This document shows, piece by piece, positions 1 through 7,954 of a stretch of 64,000 bases of DNA (its first letter is position 1; the number at the start of each line of letters is the position of its first letter). The notes under the pieces were generated by a model. It ran no database searches and was not told the origin of the DNA. It saw only the letters and a list, made by a program, of their open reading frames with translations. Both the position numbers and the translations under genes were made by a program. The stretch is from the NCBI GenBank assembly GCA_036702865.1, contig DATNQD010000059.1:434001-498000 (forward strand), in the 5' to 3' direction. The stretch is from Trichocoleus sp. (GTDB taxonomy: Bacteria; Cyanobacteriota; Cyanobacteriia; Elainellales; Elainellaceae).

Positions 1-124
1 CGGCTCGAAACCCTGATTTCAACAAACTGCTTTTACTTAATCGCAGATCGTGATGACGTTTTTCTAATTCTCGAATTGGCTCAAACTTTTGCAGATACCA
101 AGCTTTTACAGCAATAATTGCCAT
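1..124 (-). CDS. Conserved cyanobacterial protein, N-terminal 41 residues (partial)
   Basis: Reading the minus strand from an ATG at 124-122 gives an open frame of 41 codons that runs off the left edge of the window. It begins MAIIAVKAWYLQKFEPIREL and continues with a basic stretch ending in LSKSSLLKSGFRA. I associate this opening with a family of cyanobacterial conserved proteins of unknown function that start MAII(A/V)KAWYL; this is recalled from memory, not searched. No function can be assigned. The frame has no stop and its amino-acid composition is protein-like, which is the direct support. Its promoter should lie in the long non-coding stretch to the right. Confidence 0.6.
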   Translation of the reverse strand, partial: MAIIAVKAWYLQKFEPIRELEKRHHDLRLSKSSLLKSGFRA

Positions 125-787
125 ATTTTTCCTCTGTCTCTCCCTTTAAAGCAGTAACAGCACCCACGCTATAGAGTTGTTGAGTGATTTCCTCCCCCAT
201 CATAATTCTATCTAGAGTTGTACTGCTTCAACCATCAAAGAATGAATGGGATTCAGCACATCGCTCTCAGAGTTAAAGTAGAGGAAATATCAACAATCTG
301 CTGGATGCTGTTACGGATGAGCGAGACAGATTCAATTTGACCAGTGGTTTTACCCCTTTTCTAAGTTAACTAGTTTTTGGATCTGCCAGGGAAGCTTGGT
401 TGCTTCAATTCCCAATATAGCTCCTTCCATTTCGTGATCCTTGCCTTGATATCAAAGTTTACTTTCGCTTGTTTGCCCTCAATGAATGTATTAATTCAGT
501 CATTGAATCTTGGCGATCGGCTCTGATTTAACTGCTGTCTATCCTTGCTCGATCGAGCAATAGTTTTAATGCTCAAAATTAGCTCAATTTAAGCTTTATT
601 TAATAGGTGCTAGATGTAGCGTAAAAGGCAAAAAAATGGCGATCGGTAAGCTTATCTTAGGGTTTTTGGGCTTTGTAACGCGGTTCGTTATTCTTGTGGC
701 AATCCTACTTTTTAGTTGCGATATTTTTACAAAATCTAGCAGTGCAATTGCTAAAATACTTCATACTTCTTTAGAGAAAGTTCTACT
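125..787. other. Long non-coding stretch between divergent genes
   Basis: About 660 bases lie between the divergent left-edge gene and the ABC ATPase. The DNA is AT-rich and multiply stopped, apart from one doubtful 66-codon frame at 636-836. It holds a perfect 16-bp palindrome TTGCTCGATCGAGCAA at 545-560 built round a CGATCG core. Promoters for both flanking genes should lie here, but I cannot place them with confidence. Confidence 0.5.
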
Positions 788-1891
788 GTGGCACGGGTTT
801 ATCTGGAAGACATTAGCCGTCGATTTGATGCGGTAACAGCGATCGAAAATATTACGTTTGAAGTGCCAGATGGTCAATTTTGGGTTTTGGTTGGTCCTTC
901 TGGCTGTGGCAAGTCAACAATTCTCCGCACGATCGCCGGATTAGAAGGCATCAGCAGCGGTAGTCTCTATATTGGCGATCGATTGGTCAATTCGCTTCCA
1001 GCAAGACAGCGCGATGTGGCAATGGTGTTTCAAAACTACGCCCTCTACCCCCACATGACGGTTGCAGAAAATTTGGCGTTTGGGCTGAAAATGCGCGGTA
1101 TCGATCAGCAAACCATCCAGCCCCGCGTTGAAACAGTGGCTCGATCCCTACAAATTGACCATCTACTCGATCGCAAACCTCGCCAGCTTTCGGGTGGACA
1201 ACAGCAGCGGGTCGCACTGGGACGGGCGATTGTGCGGCAGCCGCAAGTTTTTCTACTGGATGAACCGCTCTCTAATCTGGATGCTCAACTGCGAGACGAA
1301 ACCCGCGCTGAACTGAAGCAACTCCATCAACAATTTGGCATTACGACAATTTATGTGACCCATGATCAGGTCGAAGCGATGACCCTGGCGGATCAAATTG
1401 TGGTTCTAAAACAGGGAAAAATTCAGCAGATCGGCACGCCCCAGTCGATCTATGCAGCACCCGCTAATCAAATGGTCGCTACTTTCCTGGGCAATCCCCC
1501 CATGAATCTTTTACCTGCCATCTACCATCAGGATCGGTTGCAAGTTCAAAACCAGGCGCTTGACTGTCCCTTTGCTTGGCAGCAGCAGTATTCGCTCATG
1601 CCAAACCAAGCTTTGAATTTGGGCATCCGTCCTGAGCATCTTCATGTCACTCCTGCCTCAGAAACGCCTGATTTGATGGTGGAAGTACAGCTTGTTGAGC
1701 CGCTTGGACGCGAAATTCTGGTGCGATCGACCCTTGTAGGGACTGCATCCCCAATCGTCAATTTTCAAGTCCTACCTGATGTCCAGGTTAGACCGGGCGA
1801 TCGACTCCACCTGACGCTTAATTTTGCTGATCTGCTGGCATTTGACCCAGAGACCGGCGATCGGCTTGATGCTAAACCTCTGCCACTTTAG
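788..1891 (+). CDS. ABC transporter ATP-binding protein, MalK/UgpC/MsmK type
   Basis: This 367-aa protein is the cytoplasmic ATPase of a carbohydrate-type ABC importer. The Walker [10 protein letters not shown] lies at about residues 36-44, then a Q-loop ([12 protein letters not shown]), the signature [14 protein letters not shown], Walker [13 protein letters not shown] and the H-loop ([10 protein letters not shown]). About 120 further residues form the OB-fold (TOBE) regulatory domain that separates the MalK/UgpC family from short ATPases. The start is GTG at 788, since [13 protein letters not shown] matches family N-termini. No permease or binding-protein gene is adjacent, so it may serve several sugar importers, as orphan MsmK-like ATPases do; that role is inference. 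Its 3' end overlaps the convergent regulator gene by 20 bp. Confidence 0.92.
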   Translation: MARVYLEDISRRFDAVTAIENITFEVPDGQFWVLVGPSGCGKSTILRTIAGLEGISSGSLYIGDRLVNSLPARQRDVAMVFQNYALYPHMTVAENLAFGLKMRGIDQQTIQPRVETVARSLQIDHLLDRKPRQLSGGQQQRVALGRAIVRQPQVFLLDEPLSNLDAQLRDETRAELKQLHQQFGITTIYVTHDQVEAMTLADQIVVLKQGKIQQIGTPQSIYAAPANQMVATFLGNPPMNLLPAIYHQDRLQVQNQALDCPFAWQQQYSLMPNQALNLGIRPEHLHVTPASETPDLMVEVQLVEPLGREILVRSTLVGTASPIVNFQVLPDVQVRPGDRLHLTLNFADLLAFDPETGDRLDAKPLPL

Positions 1892-2696
1892 AGAAGGGTC
1901 GGGCGGGTGAATGTTTACCGTTGCCCTTTTGCCCGGTTTGCTGGCTGCTGCCGGGTCGATCGCCATCGACAAGCTCAACGTTGAAGCGGTAGCCCACATT
2001 CCGGACGGTTTGGATCAAGTTAGGCTGCCTGGGATCTGTCTCAATTTTTTTGCGAAGCGCCAGGATGTGGGTGTCCACAGTGCGATGATTATCAATTTCG
2101 TCAGGCCAGGCTTTCCGGAGCAGTTCTGAGCGACTGAGCGGCAGCCCGCTTGCCTGAGCCAGAACATAGAGCAAGCTAAATTCCTGGGGGGTCAGGTCAA
2201 TTAGTTCACCCTTAAAGCGAACGCGCCGCTGAATTAGATCGATCTTGAGGTCGCCATAATCGAGAGAGGCGGGAGCCGCAAAGGTTCTGCTGCGTCGGGT
2301 CAGAGCTTCTACACGGGCGAGAAACTCCTGCATTCCGAAGGGCTTAGTCAAATAATCGTCTGCGCCTGCCCGAAGACCCGCCACGATATCTGACTCAGAA
2401 TTCCGGGCAGAGAGCATCATAATCAGCGCTTGACGCTGCTGCTGCAACCAACGACAGAACTCTAGCCCGTCGCCATCAGGCAGTTCAGAATCGAGAATGA
2501 TTAAACTCGGTTGACGATTCAGGAAGATGTCTTTTGCTTGCTGAAGATCAGCAGACTGATAGACAACATAGCCGACTTGCTGCAAATGCCAGCCAAGCAA
2601 GGAGCGAAGATGGGGATTGCCTTCAACAATTTGGATACAAACAGAACCCACAGCAGTCAGCTTGTTTTTGAGGTGGTATTCCGGGCAATTTAACAA
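1872..2696 (-). CDS. OmpR/PhoB-family response regulator transcription factor
   Basis: The 274-aa protein has an N-terminal receiver (about residues 20-135) and a C-terminal winged-helix DNA-binding domain (about 145-245, with DLTPQEFSLLYVLAQ and the VDTHILALRKKIE recognition region). The phosphoacceptor is probably Asp69 in LIILDSELPDGDG, with Ser96 and Lys118 as the conserved switch residues. The acidic pair near the N-terminus reads E24-G25, so one of the two magnesium-coordinating acids is missing and phosphorylation may be weak or atypical. No histidine kinase is adjacent, so it is an orphan regulator whose targets cannot be told from sequence. The tail is glycine-, lysine- and proline-rich. 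It is convergent with and overlaps the ABC ATPase gene by 20 bp. Confidence 0.9.
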   Translation of the reverse strand: MLNCPEYHLKNKLTAVGSVCIQIVEGNPHLRSLLGWHLQQVGYVVYQSADLQQAKDIFLNRQPSLIILDSELPDGDGLEFCRWLQQQRQALIMMLSARNSESDIVAGLRAGADDYLTKPFGMQEFLARVEALTRRSRTFAAPASLDYGDLKIDLIQRRVRFKGELIDLTPQEFSLLYVLAQASGLPLSRSELLRKAWPDEIDNHRTVDTHILALRKKIETDPRQPNLIQTVRNVGYRFNVELVDGDRPGSSQQTGQKGNGKHSPARPFSKVAEV

Positions 2697-3201
2697 ACAA
2701 TTCAGCTTTGAAGTGTGAATTAAATGCCTTCTCTCAAACGTAACAAAGCATTTGTCAAGGTTTTGTAACGAGCGTTACTTGAACCGATCGGAACGACAGA
2801 GCTGCAAACAAACGCAATAATGCGAATACTGTCAAGCAACTAAAAATGTAACCATCCAGAGAAAAGAATCTATCTGAGGAGAGGCGATCGCCTGAAACGA
2901 ATACTAACTCAAGTGATAGGGGAAAATAAGATATTTCTGGCTAAAATCAAAGCATGAACAACGGGAGGAATTGCCTGGAGTCGATCACTCTTTGACGCAG
3001 CATTCAATTTCCCGGATAAATCGAAGCTGCCTTTATCTTTCCCTGAGATAGATGTTTTTGTTTGTTTGATGAAGAATCTACTATCGATCCCGAGTACGAC
3101 AAACGACATCTTGCTCAATGTTTCAATTCACACTAAACTGAACTTTCAATCGCAATTGTACTGAAGTGTTATCAAACAATTGGTTTCTGGATCATTAACT
3201 T
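2697..3201. other. Non-coding region between divergent regulator and DUF6761 genes
   Basis: Five hundred AT-rich bases separate the divergent starts of the response regulator and the DUF6761 gene. A 12-bp palindrome with a HIP1 core (AGGCGATCGCCT) lies at 2882-2893. A 69-codon frame on the minus strand (2909-3118) has no recognisable features. Promoters for both neighbours should be here. Confidence 0.4.
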
Positions 3202-3450
3202 ATGCTTCAGGATACCCAGACTATCCGCTACTACCAGCGACTCACTGATGCTCTTATGGAGCAATGGAACCGTGGCTACCGCTTCGATGAACTTCGACTC
3301 TATGTTGATGGTTATCTTGCCGCCCTACGCCACACCAGTGCGATCGAGCCTTTCCAGATCCATCGTCTGGAGGAAGAAGTGATTCGCTATCTGTATGACC
3401 CGTCTAGTTTTCTACAGACTGAAACGCAGTCCGAACCCGATTACCGCTGA
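3202..3450 (+). CDS. DUF6761 family conserved cyanobacterial protein
   Basis: This is a small 82-aa soluble, helical protein with the sequence features of the cyanobacterial DUF6761 family: an opening of the type MLQDTxTIRxYQxLT, a central RFDELRLYVDGYLAALRH segment and IHRLEEEVIRYLYDP near the end. The family is widespread in cyanobacteria and has no known biochemical function. The start ATG at 3202 gives the family's usual length and N-terminus. A hairpin just past the stop, at 3465-3501, is positioned to end transcription from both this gene and the convergent glutaredoxin gene. Confidence 0.85.
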   Translation: MLQDTQTIRYYQRLTDALMEQWNRGYRFDELRLYVDGYLAALRHTSAIEPFQIHRLEEEVIRYLYDPSSFLQTETQSEPDYR

Positions 3451-3457
3451 ATTCCAT

Positions 3458-3501
3458 AGAAAAGCCCTCTGGTCATTTGTCCTTGACTGGTAACCAGAGG
3501 G
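3458..3501 (-). terminator. Probable intrinsic terminator downstream of grxD
   Basis: The 9-bp arms CCCTCTGGT (3465-3473) and ACCAGAGGG (3493-3501) are perfect inverted repeats. On the minus strand the stem is followed by a short T run (3463-3460), which fits termination of grxD. The hairpin also lies just past the DUF6761 stop and could work in both directions. Confidence 0.65.
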
Positions 3502-3539
3502 ATGACTGAATTTTAGCGTTCAGCCTTCTAAAACTCGAT

Positions 3540-3863
3540 TTAGGAAGCGAGAGCCACCTCGACCATCTGCTGAAGCTCACCTTTCTGGTAAAGCTCAACC
3601 ATAATGTCAGAGCCGCCAACAAACTCACCGTTGATGTAGACCTGAGGAATGGTAGGCCAGCTAGAGTAATCTTTAATTCCTTGACGGATTTCAGGATCTG
3701 CCAAAATATCAAAGGTTTCAAAGGGAACGCCTAATACATTGAGGATCTGCACAACATTGTTGGAAAAGCCGCACTGAGGCATCAGCTTGTTCCCTTTCAT
3801 GAAGACCATGATTTTGTTGTGCTGAACCAGCTCGTCAATTCGCTGCTTTGTTTCCGGTGTCAT
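3540..3863 (-). CDS. grxD: Monothiol glutaredoxin, Grx4/CGFS type
   Basis: The 107-aa protein is a single-domain monothiol glutaredoxin with the diagnostic CGFS motif at residues 31-34 ([10 protein letters not shown]). The glutathione-binding elements [16 protein letters not shown] and SDIMVEL are also present, and length and motif order match the class. Proteins of this class bind a [2Fe-2S] cluster between two monomers and glutathione, or with a BolA partner, and act in cluster transfer and iron sensing in the cytosol. A BolA-family gene lies 146 bp upstream on the same strand, a conserved pairing. The gene ends in a hairpin shared with the convergent neighbour. Confidence 0.95.
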   Translation of the reverse strand: MTPETKQRIDELVQHNKIMVFMKGNKLMPQCGFSNNVVQILNVLGVPFETFDILADPEIRQGIKDYSSWPTIPQVYINGEFVGGSDIMVELYQKGELQQMVEVALAS

Positions 3864-4009
3864 AGTTCTAGTTGAATGATTCTACTGAAAGCTTGTATGC
3901 TTCTATCCTAACGGCAAGTTCTACGCTGCATGACCTGAACTAATGTCCCACTGCGTTAGCACCTTTATCAGCAAGGCTTTATCAGCGGGGCGATCGGATC
4001 AGATATTCA

Positions 4010-4264
4010 TCAGGCTTGTTCGGCCGCCCAGTCTTGAGGCGTATAGGTTTTCATGCTCAACGCATGAATTGCTTCAGACGCCATTGCTTGCTGCAACGCC
4101 CCATAAACCATTTGATGCCGCTGCACAGATCTTTTGCCTTCAAACAATGAAGAAACGACCACAACTTGATAATGATCGCCGCCTCCCGTCAAGTCTTGCA
4201 CCTGCACCTGAGCATCGGGCAGACCCGCTTTAATCATCGCTTCTACCTGATTTGGGCTAACCAT
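4010..4264 (-). CDS. BolA/IbaG family protein
   Basis: This 84-aa protein has the BolA fold signature: [18 protein letters not shown], then the RHQMVY helix and the [11 protein letters not shown] strand near the C-terminus. Conserved histidines are at residues 31, 50 and 67, suited to ligating a [2Fe-2S] cluster shared with a CGFS glutaredoxin. Its sequence is closer to the short IbaG/BolA2 type than to E. coli BolA itself. It lies directly upstream of the glutaredoxin gene in the same direction, so the two probably act as a cluster-carrying heterodimer. The partnership is inferred from family knowledge and adjacency. Confidence 0.92.
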   Translation of the reverse strand: MVSPNQVEAMIKAGLPDAQVQVQDLTGGGDHYQVVVVSSLFEGKRSVQRHQMVYGALQQAMASEAIHALSMKTYTPQDWAAEQA

Positions 4265-4315
4265 TGAAGTTCCTGAAACTGTGAACGATACTCAAAATAT
4301 CAACCACGGTCTATT

Positions 4316-4963
4316 TTACTGCTGATTGCTGCCGCTGGGTTGGGGTGCTGGCTGTGGTGCGGCTGGTTGTGGTGTGGCAGAAGTTGAGCCTGCCCCAGCA
4401 TTACGCGGGAAAGGAGCGGTTACAAAGCCCAACTCGTAAAGCTGCTGATAGGCGCGTTGTCCCAGGTCACGGGTGGGATTTTGGCTGCGAATAATCTGTA
4501 CAAGCAGAGGGACTGCCAGTTCTGGCTGATTTTGGGCTCGATGAACCAGAGCAAGCTGGTACGTTGCCTGATCGCGCATTTGCGCTGACTGGAATGCTTG
4601 TTGTCTTTGGACATCGGCAATTCGAGGATCAATCCCTGAAAAACTTGCCGCTAAATCTTGATAGAAGTTGGACAGCTGGTTGAAGAGTTCACGGGCTTCT
4701 TGTAGCTTTTTAACCGCCACATCATAGCTTTGAGAAGAAGCAGCACTGCTCGCTTCATCCATGAGTCGCTGTCCACCGTTGATGCTGAGCAGCGTCCCAT
4801 CCTGCGCCAGGGGCCGTAGATCTTCGTTGCTCGGATTCGGTTGCGTATCGTCGATCGCTGGAGTTTGCGCTCTTGCAGGAGCCGTTAGCAGCAATGCTGC
4901 CGAAGTCGAGAGAGAGGCGAGCAAGACCAACGAGACAGAACGAAAAGCTGAAAACAGTACCAT
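4316..4963 (-). CDS. Exported alpha-helical protein of unknown function
   Basis: The protein has a clear signal peptide: a hydrophobic stretch (SVSLVLLASLSTSAALLLTA) ending in an ARAQ-type cleavage site. A mature region of about 140 residues follows, predicted to be helical with TPR-like spacing (SQSYDVAVKKLQEARELFNQ, ATYQLALVHRAQNQPELAVPLL). It ends in a low-complexity Pro/Ala/Gln tail. I chose the ATG at 4963 because it places the hydrophobic segment near the N-terminus; an upstream start at 5035 would add 24 residues. It probably acts in the periplasm or at a membrane surface. No function is recognised, and no catalytic motif is visible. Confidence 0.7.
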   Translation of the reverse strand: MVLFSAFRSVSLVLLASLSTSAALLLTAPARAQTPAIDDTQPNPSNEDLRPLAQDGTLLSINGGQRLMDEASSAASSQSYDVAVKKLQEARELFNQLSNFYQDLAASFSGIDPRIADVQRQQAFQSAQMRDQATYQLALVHRAQNQPELAVPLLVQIIRSQNPTRDLGQRAYQQLYELGFVTAPFPRNAGAGSTSATPQPAAPQPAPQPSGSNQQ

Positions 4964-5158
4964 GAAGTTATTTTGGGAATTTGTGCGGTAGCAAACGAAT
5001 TGAATCTTAGGGAATCTTACCATTGCCGTTCTCAACCAGTTAATTTTTCTTAAAGTCTCCGAGGCTTCTCTAGCGCTATCGGGCAGTTTAAGCTAAAGCA
5101 GACGTTTGTATCAGCGCTGAAGTTCCGTGTTGCTCTCCTGCCTTCGTTTCCTGCTTTT

Positions 5159-6865
5159 ATGACTGGCTTTTTCCCAACATTCATGCTCTCCACGGTTCTG
5201 TCTCATTCCGAGTATCCCGAATTGGAAGGTTTGATACTACAGCGAGGCGGAGAACAAATCTTACTGCAAAAGCGGGACGATCGGCTGACTGTCCGGTTCA
5301 CTCCAGACACACAAGACACCAGCCGCGTCCTCAGGCAAGTGGGGGCAGAGATGGCTCGGTCAATTCCTGCTGCATCCTTGCTTGAACTACGAGTGGGTGC
5401 TAGGCGGCTAGAGCAAGCCATGCGAATTTTGCGGCGATCGCCAGAAGTGGAATTTGTGAGCCGTGTTTATCACATGCCACGGGAACCAGAAACGCCGATT
5501 TTTTTAAGCAATCAAATCACGGTTCAGTTTCAGCCAGAAATTACTGCTTATCAAATCGAGTCGATCGCGGCTGCAATGGGGCTACAGGTTGTCAAGCTGG
5601 TTGCAGGGATTCCCAAAGCCTTTGTGTTTCAGCTAACGAAACGATCGCCAGTCAACCCACTCAAAATAACCAATCGGCTGCTTCAAACTGCCGATATTCT
5701 GCTGGCAGAACCTAACATTATTTTGCCGCTGCAAGATGTCCCTCCCTGGACTCCTGCCTCAATCGATCTTCCTGAAAAAATAACGCCAGGATCGCAATCG
5801 ACAATCATTGCCCTGGTTAGTGGGTCGATCAACTTAAGCCATGCTGCTTTTCAAGGAATTAGCAAAATTGTGGCTCCTTGGGCAGCAGAACCAGCGCATG
5901 AAGAACAAGGCAGTTCGGCGACATCCGCTGGATTCGAGGAAACGAGGTTATCTGAAGCGGTACTCAGTGAAATCGATCGAGTTGCGCCTGATTGTGCTTT
6001 CATGCCGCTGCAAACAGGTCACTTCCTTGATGATCAGCTAGTCGAGCAGGTTCTCGAATGGGCAATGCGTCATGGGGCAGCGGTGATTGCCTGGGAATGT
6101 GAGGCGGCTACAAATTACTATCCGCTTTCGCTACGTCAGAGAGTAGCAGTTCAGCAAGCAGCAATTCAGGGACGCAATGGCAAGGGCTGTGTAATTGTTG
6201 TTGCAGGAGCAGCGATAGCCACAAGCGATCGACTGAACGGGTTTGCAGTCCATCCAGATGTGCTGGTTGTTCCGGGTGGGCTGAGTCCTAGCGTTTCAGG
6301 GGTAGTGGCTCTTATGTTGTCTGCTAATTCCGATTTGAGTGCCCAGCAAGTCAGGCAGATCTGGCAGGCAGATTCCATTGCAGCCTCTAAACCGCTCTTG
6401 GATTCTGCATCTAACGATCGCCCTGTTTCGGTGATGAAAGCGATTCATCTAGCGCAGCAGCAAGCTCGACCTGCCCCGATCGCGACTCGCTGGCTAGAAG
6501 CTGAAAACTTAGAGCCTGTCCAAATTCCAGATAACGATCCGCAGGGGATAACCAGCAGGATTCAGATTGAAACAGCAAGCCCCATTCTTGATGTCGTGGT
6601 CACGGTTCATTTGGAGCATGAATTCATAGGCGATTTAGAGCTCTTTTTAATTTCGCCTCAAGGAGACTCTATTCTGCTGCAAAGCCGGAACCTGGGACGC
6701 TTAAATCTGCTCCGAACTGACTATTCGTTAGAAACTGTGCCTTACCTGAAAAGCCTACTGTATCGATCGGCTCAGGGCGTTTGGCAGTTACAGATTATCG
6801 ATCGCGCTCCGGCTCATATGGGTGAACTGAAAGGATGGCGGCTCAGGATTGGTCTGGCAGATTAA
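5159..6865 (+). CDS. Subtilase-fold pseudoprotease with C-terminal P domain
   Basis: The 568-aa protein follows the plan of cyanobacterial S8 proteases: a propeptide-like N-terminal region (about 20-195), a peptidase-like core (about 212-435) and a P/homoB proprotein-convertase domain (about 456-566, with GDLELFLISPQGD and the ending LKGWRLRIG). Aligned by eye to subtilase motifs, the catalytic Asp is replaced by Ser221 (ALVSGSINLSH), the His by Gln250 (EEQGSSAT), the oxyanion Asn by Ala351 and the Ser by Gly373 (VPGGLSPSVSGVVAL). The segment before the Ser motif is also much shortened. The frame is intact, so it is likely a retained non-catalytic binding protein rather than a pseudogene. No signal peptide is obvious. 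It overlaps moaB by 4 bp tail to tail. Confidence 0.85.
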   Translation: MTGFFPTFMLSTVLSHSEYPELEGLILQRGGEQILLQKRDDRLTVRFTPDTQDTSRVLRQVGAEMARSIPAASLLELRVGARRLEQAMRILRRSPEVEFVSRVYHMPREPETPIFLSNQITVQFQPEITAYQIESIAAAMGLQVVKLVAGIPKAFVFQLTKRSPVNPLKITNRLLQTADILLAEPNIILPLQDVPPWTPASIDLPEKITPGSQSTIIALVSGSINLSHAAFQGISKIVAPWAAEPAHEEQGSSATSAGFEETRLSEAVLSEIDRVAPDCAFMPLQTGHFLDDQLVEQVLEWAMRHGAAVIAWECEAATNYYPLSLRQRVAVQQAAIQGRNGKGCVIVVAGAAIATSDRLNGFAVHPDVLVVPGGLSPSVSGVVALMLSANSDLSAQQVRQIWQADSIAASKPLLDSASNDRPVSVMKAIHLAQQQARPAPIATRWLEAENLEPVQIPDNDPQGITSRIQIETASPILDVVVTVHLEHEFIGDLELFLISPQGDSILLQSRNLGRLNLLRTDYSLETVPYLKSLLYRSAQGVWQLQIIDRAPAHMGELKGWRLRIGLAD

Positions 6866-7368
6866 GGTTGTCTGGCAAGATTCAGCTGAGTGACTAAATG
6901 CCGCAGTTCTGGCAGGATCAGTTTTTCCATTGCCAACCGGACAGCATTTGTAGAGCCAGGCAGTGAAAAGATGAGTGTGGAATGACAGACGCCTGCTATT
7001 GCGCGAGAAGCCATTGCGCGTGAGCCAACTTCGGCATAGCTCAACATCCGAAACAGTTCTCCAAAGCCCGGCAGCGTTTTATCCAGTAGTTGCTCGATCG
7101 CGTCATAGGTTGTATCTCTGGGTGCAATGCCTGTGCCGCCATTCAAAATAACGGCTTCAACGTCAGCGCGGTTGCTCCAGCGGTATAACAGTTCTTCAAT
7201 TGCGCTTGGTTCATCTTTTAGCAGCGCATAATCCCTCACAGAATGTCCTTCTGCCTCCAGCATTTGACGAATGAGCTGCCCACTGCGATCGGTTTCTGGG
7301 TTGCGGGTATCGCTAACCGTCACGATGGCACAGCAGATAGCGATCGGTTGACTATCAGGATGGGGCAT
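6862..7368 (-). CDS. moaB: Molybdenum cofactor biosynthesis protein MoaB
   Basis: The 168-aa protein is a MoaB/Mog-type molybdopterin-binding fold. It has the opening AIVTVSDTRNPETDRSG, the NGGTGIAPRDTTYDA substrate-binding loop and the distal SLPGSTNAVRLAMEKLILPEL segment. This family adenylylates molybdopterin (Mog) or has a less defined role (MoaB) in making the molybdenum cofactor, which nitrate reductase uses. moeA, which acts at the molybdenum insertion step, is in the same window at 37-38 kb but is not linked. Its stop codon overlaps that of the convergent subtilase-fold gene. psb28 lies upstream on the same strand, separated by a hairpin with terminator geometry. Confidence 0.92.
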   Translation of the reverse strand: MPHPDSQPIAICCAIVTVSDTRNPETDRSGQLIRQMLEAEGHSVRDYALLKDEPSAIEELLYRWSNRADVEAVILNGGTGIAPRDTTYDAIEQLLDKTLPGFGELFRMLSYAEVGSRAMASRAIAGVCHSTLIFSLPGSTNAVRLAMEKLILPELRHLVTQLNLARQP

Positions 7369-7454
7369 GGGAGCAGTAGGGAAGATAGAAAGGGATCAGA
7401 CGGCAAGGATCAGTAGATGAGGCTTGCAATAGTGAGTTTAAGGGGAGATTGGAG

Positions 7455-7512
7455 AAAAAAAGGGATCAGGATGAAACAGGAGTTGCTTCGGCATTCCAGA
7501 CGGCTGATCCCT
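7455..7512 (-). terminator. Probable intrinsic terminator downstream of psb28
   Basis: The perfect 9-bp arms AGGGATCAG (7461-7469) and CTGATCCCT (7504-7512) enclose a loop of about 34 nt. On the minus strand they are followed directly by a T run (7460-7455). The hairpin starts 12 bp beyond the psb28 stop. The long loop is unusual for a terminator, but the orientation and T tract fit. Confidence 0.6.
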
Positions 7513-7524
7513 CGCCCTTTATCC

Positions 7525-7860
7525 CTATGATTTCGAGAATCCTAGACCGTTCTCTTCAGCGTAGCGATTCATGAAGCGAAGAAAGCGCTCCCACTCTTCC
7601 GCACTTTTAATCACAAAGAGTGCTTCTAGCGCATCTGGCTGCCCATTGATAAACTTTGCTTTCACTTCTTTGGTAGATAATTCTCCTTCTTCGTCCACCA
7701 TATACATGCCTGTAATGTCGTTTGTGCTGTCATTACTGAGGGCTTCAGGATTTTGAAAGTAAAAGGTTGCTGTACCATTTGTGCCATCCTTGGAGCGGGT
7801 CAGCCGCACATCAGGAATGACTGATTCAGGAATGCCGCGAGAAAATTGGATTTCAGCCAT
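7525..7860 (-). CDS. psb28: Photosystem II assembly factor Psb28
   Basis: The 111-aa protein matches Psb28 along its whole length: [20 protein letters not shown] at the start, a central [13 protein letters not shown] strand, [13 protein letters not shown] and the C-terminal [20 protein letters not shown] helix. Psb28 binds the cytoplasmic face of CP47 and the D1-D2 core of assembling photosystem II, and is not in the mature complex. Length and start agree with the family. It appears to be transcribed alone, with a hairpin terminator just after the stop. This gene is direct evidence for a photosynthetic cyanobacterial host. Confidence 0.97.
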   Translation of the reverse strand: MAEIQFSRGIPESVIPDVRLTRSKDGTNGTATFYFQNPEALSNDSTNDITGMYMVDEEGELSTKEVKAKFINGQPDALEALFVIKSAEEWERFLRFMNRYAEENGLGFSKS

Positions 7861-7954
7861 GCTGTTTTCTTATGTAATCAATCGTGAACTTAAATTACAT
7901 CTTCCCATTTTTCTTGCACCAGATTCTCATTGTTGAGGGGTTGGGGATCGGGGT

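Noticed and set aside
636-836. 66-codon hydrophobic frame that overlaps the start of the MalK-type ATPase
   Set aside because: It overlaps the real gene by about 50 bp, has no homologue I can recall and its last third is a frame-shifted reading of the ABC ATPase start.
2909-3118. 69-codon minus-strand frame between the regulator and the DUF6761 gene
   Set aside because: No recognisable motifs, and its composition is like the surrounding non-coding DNA.
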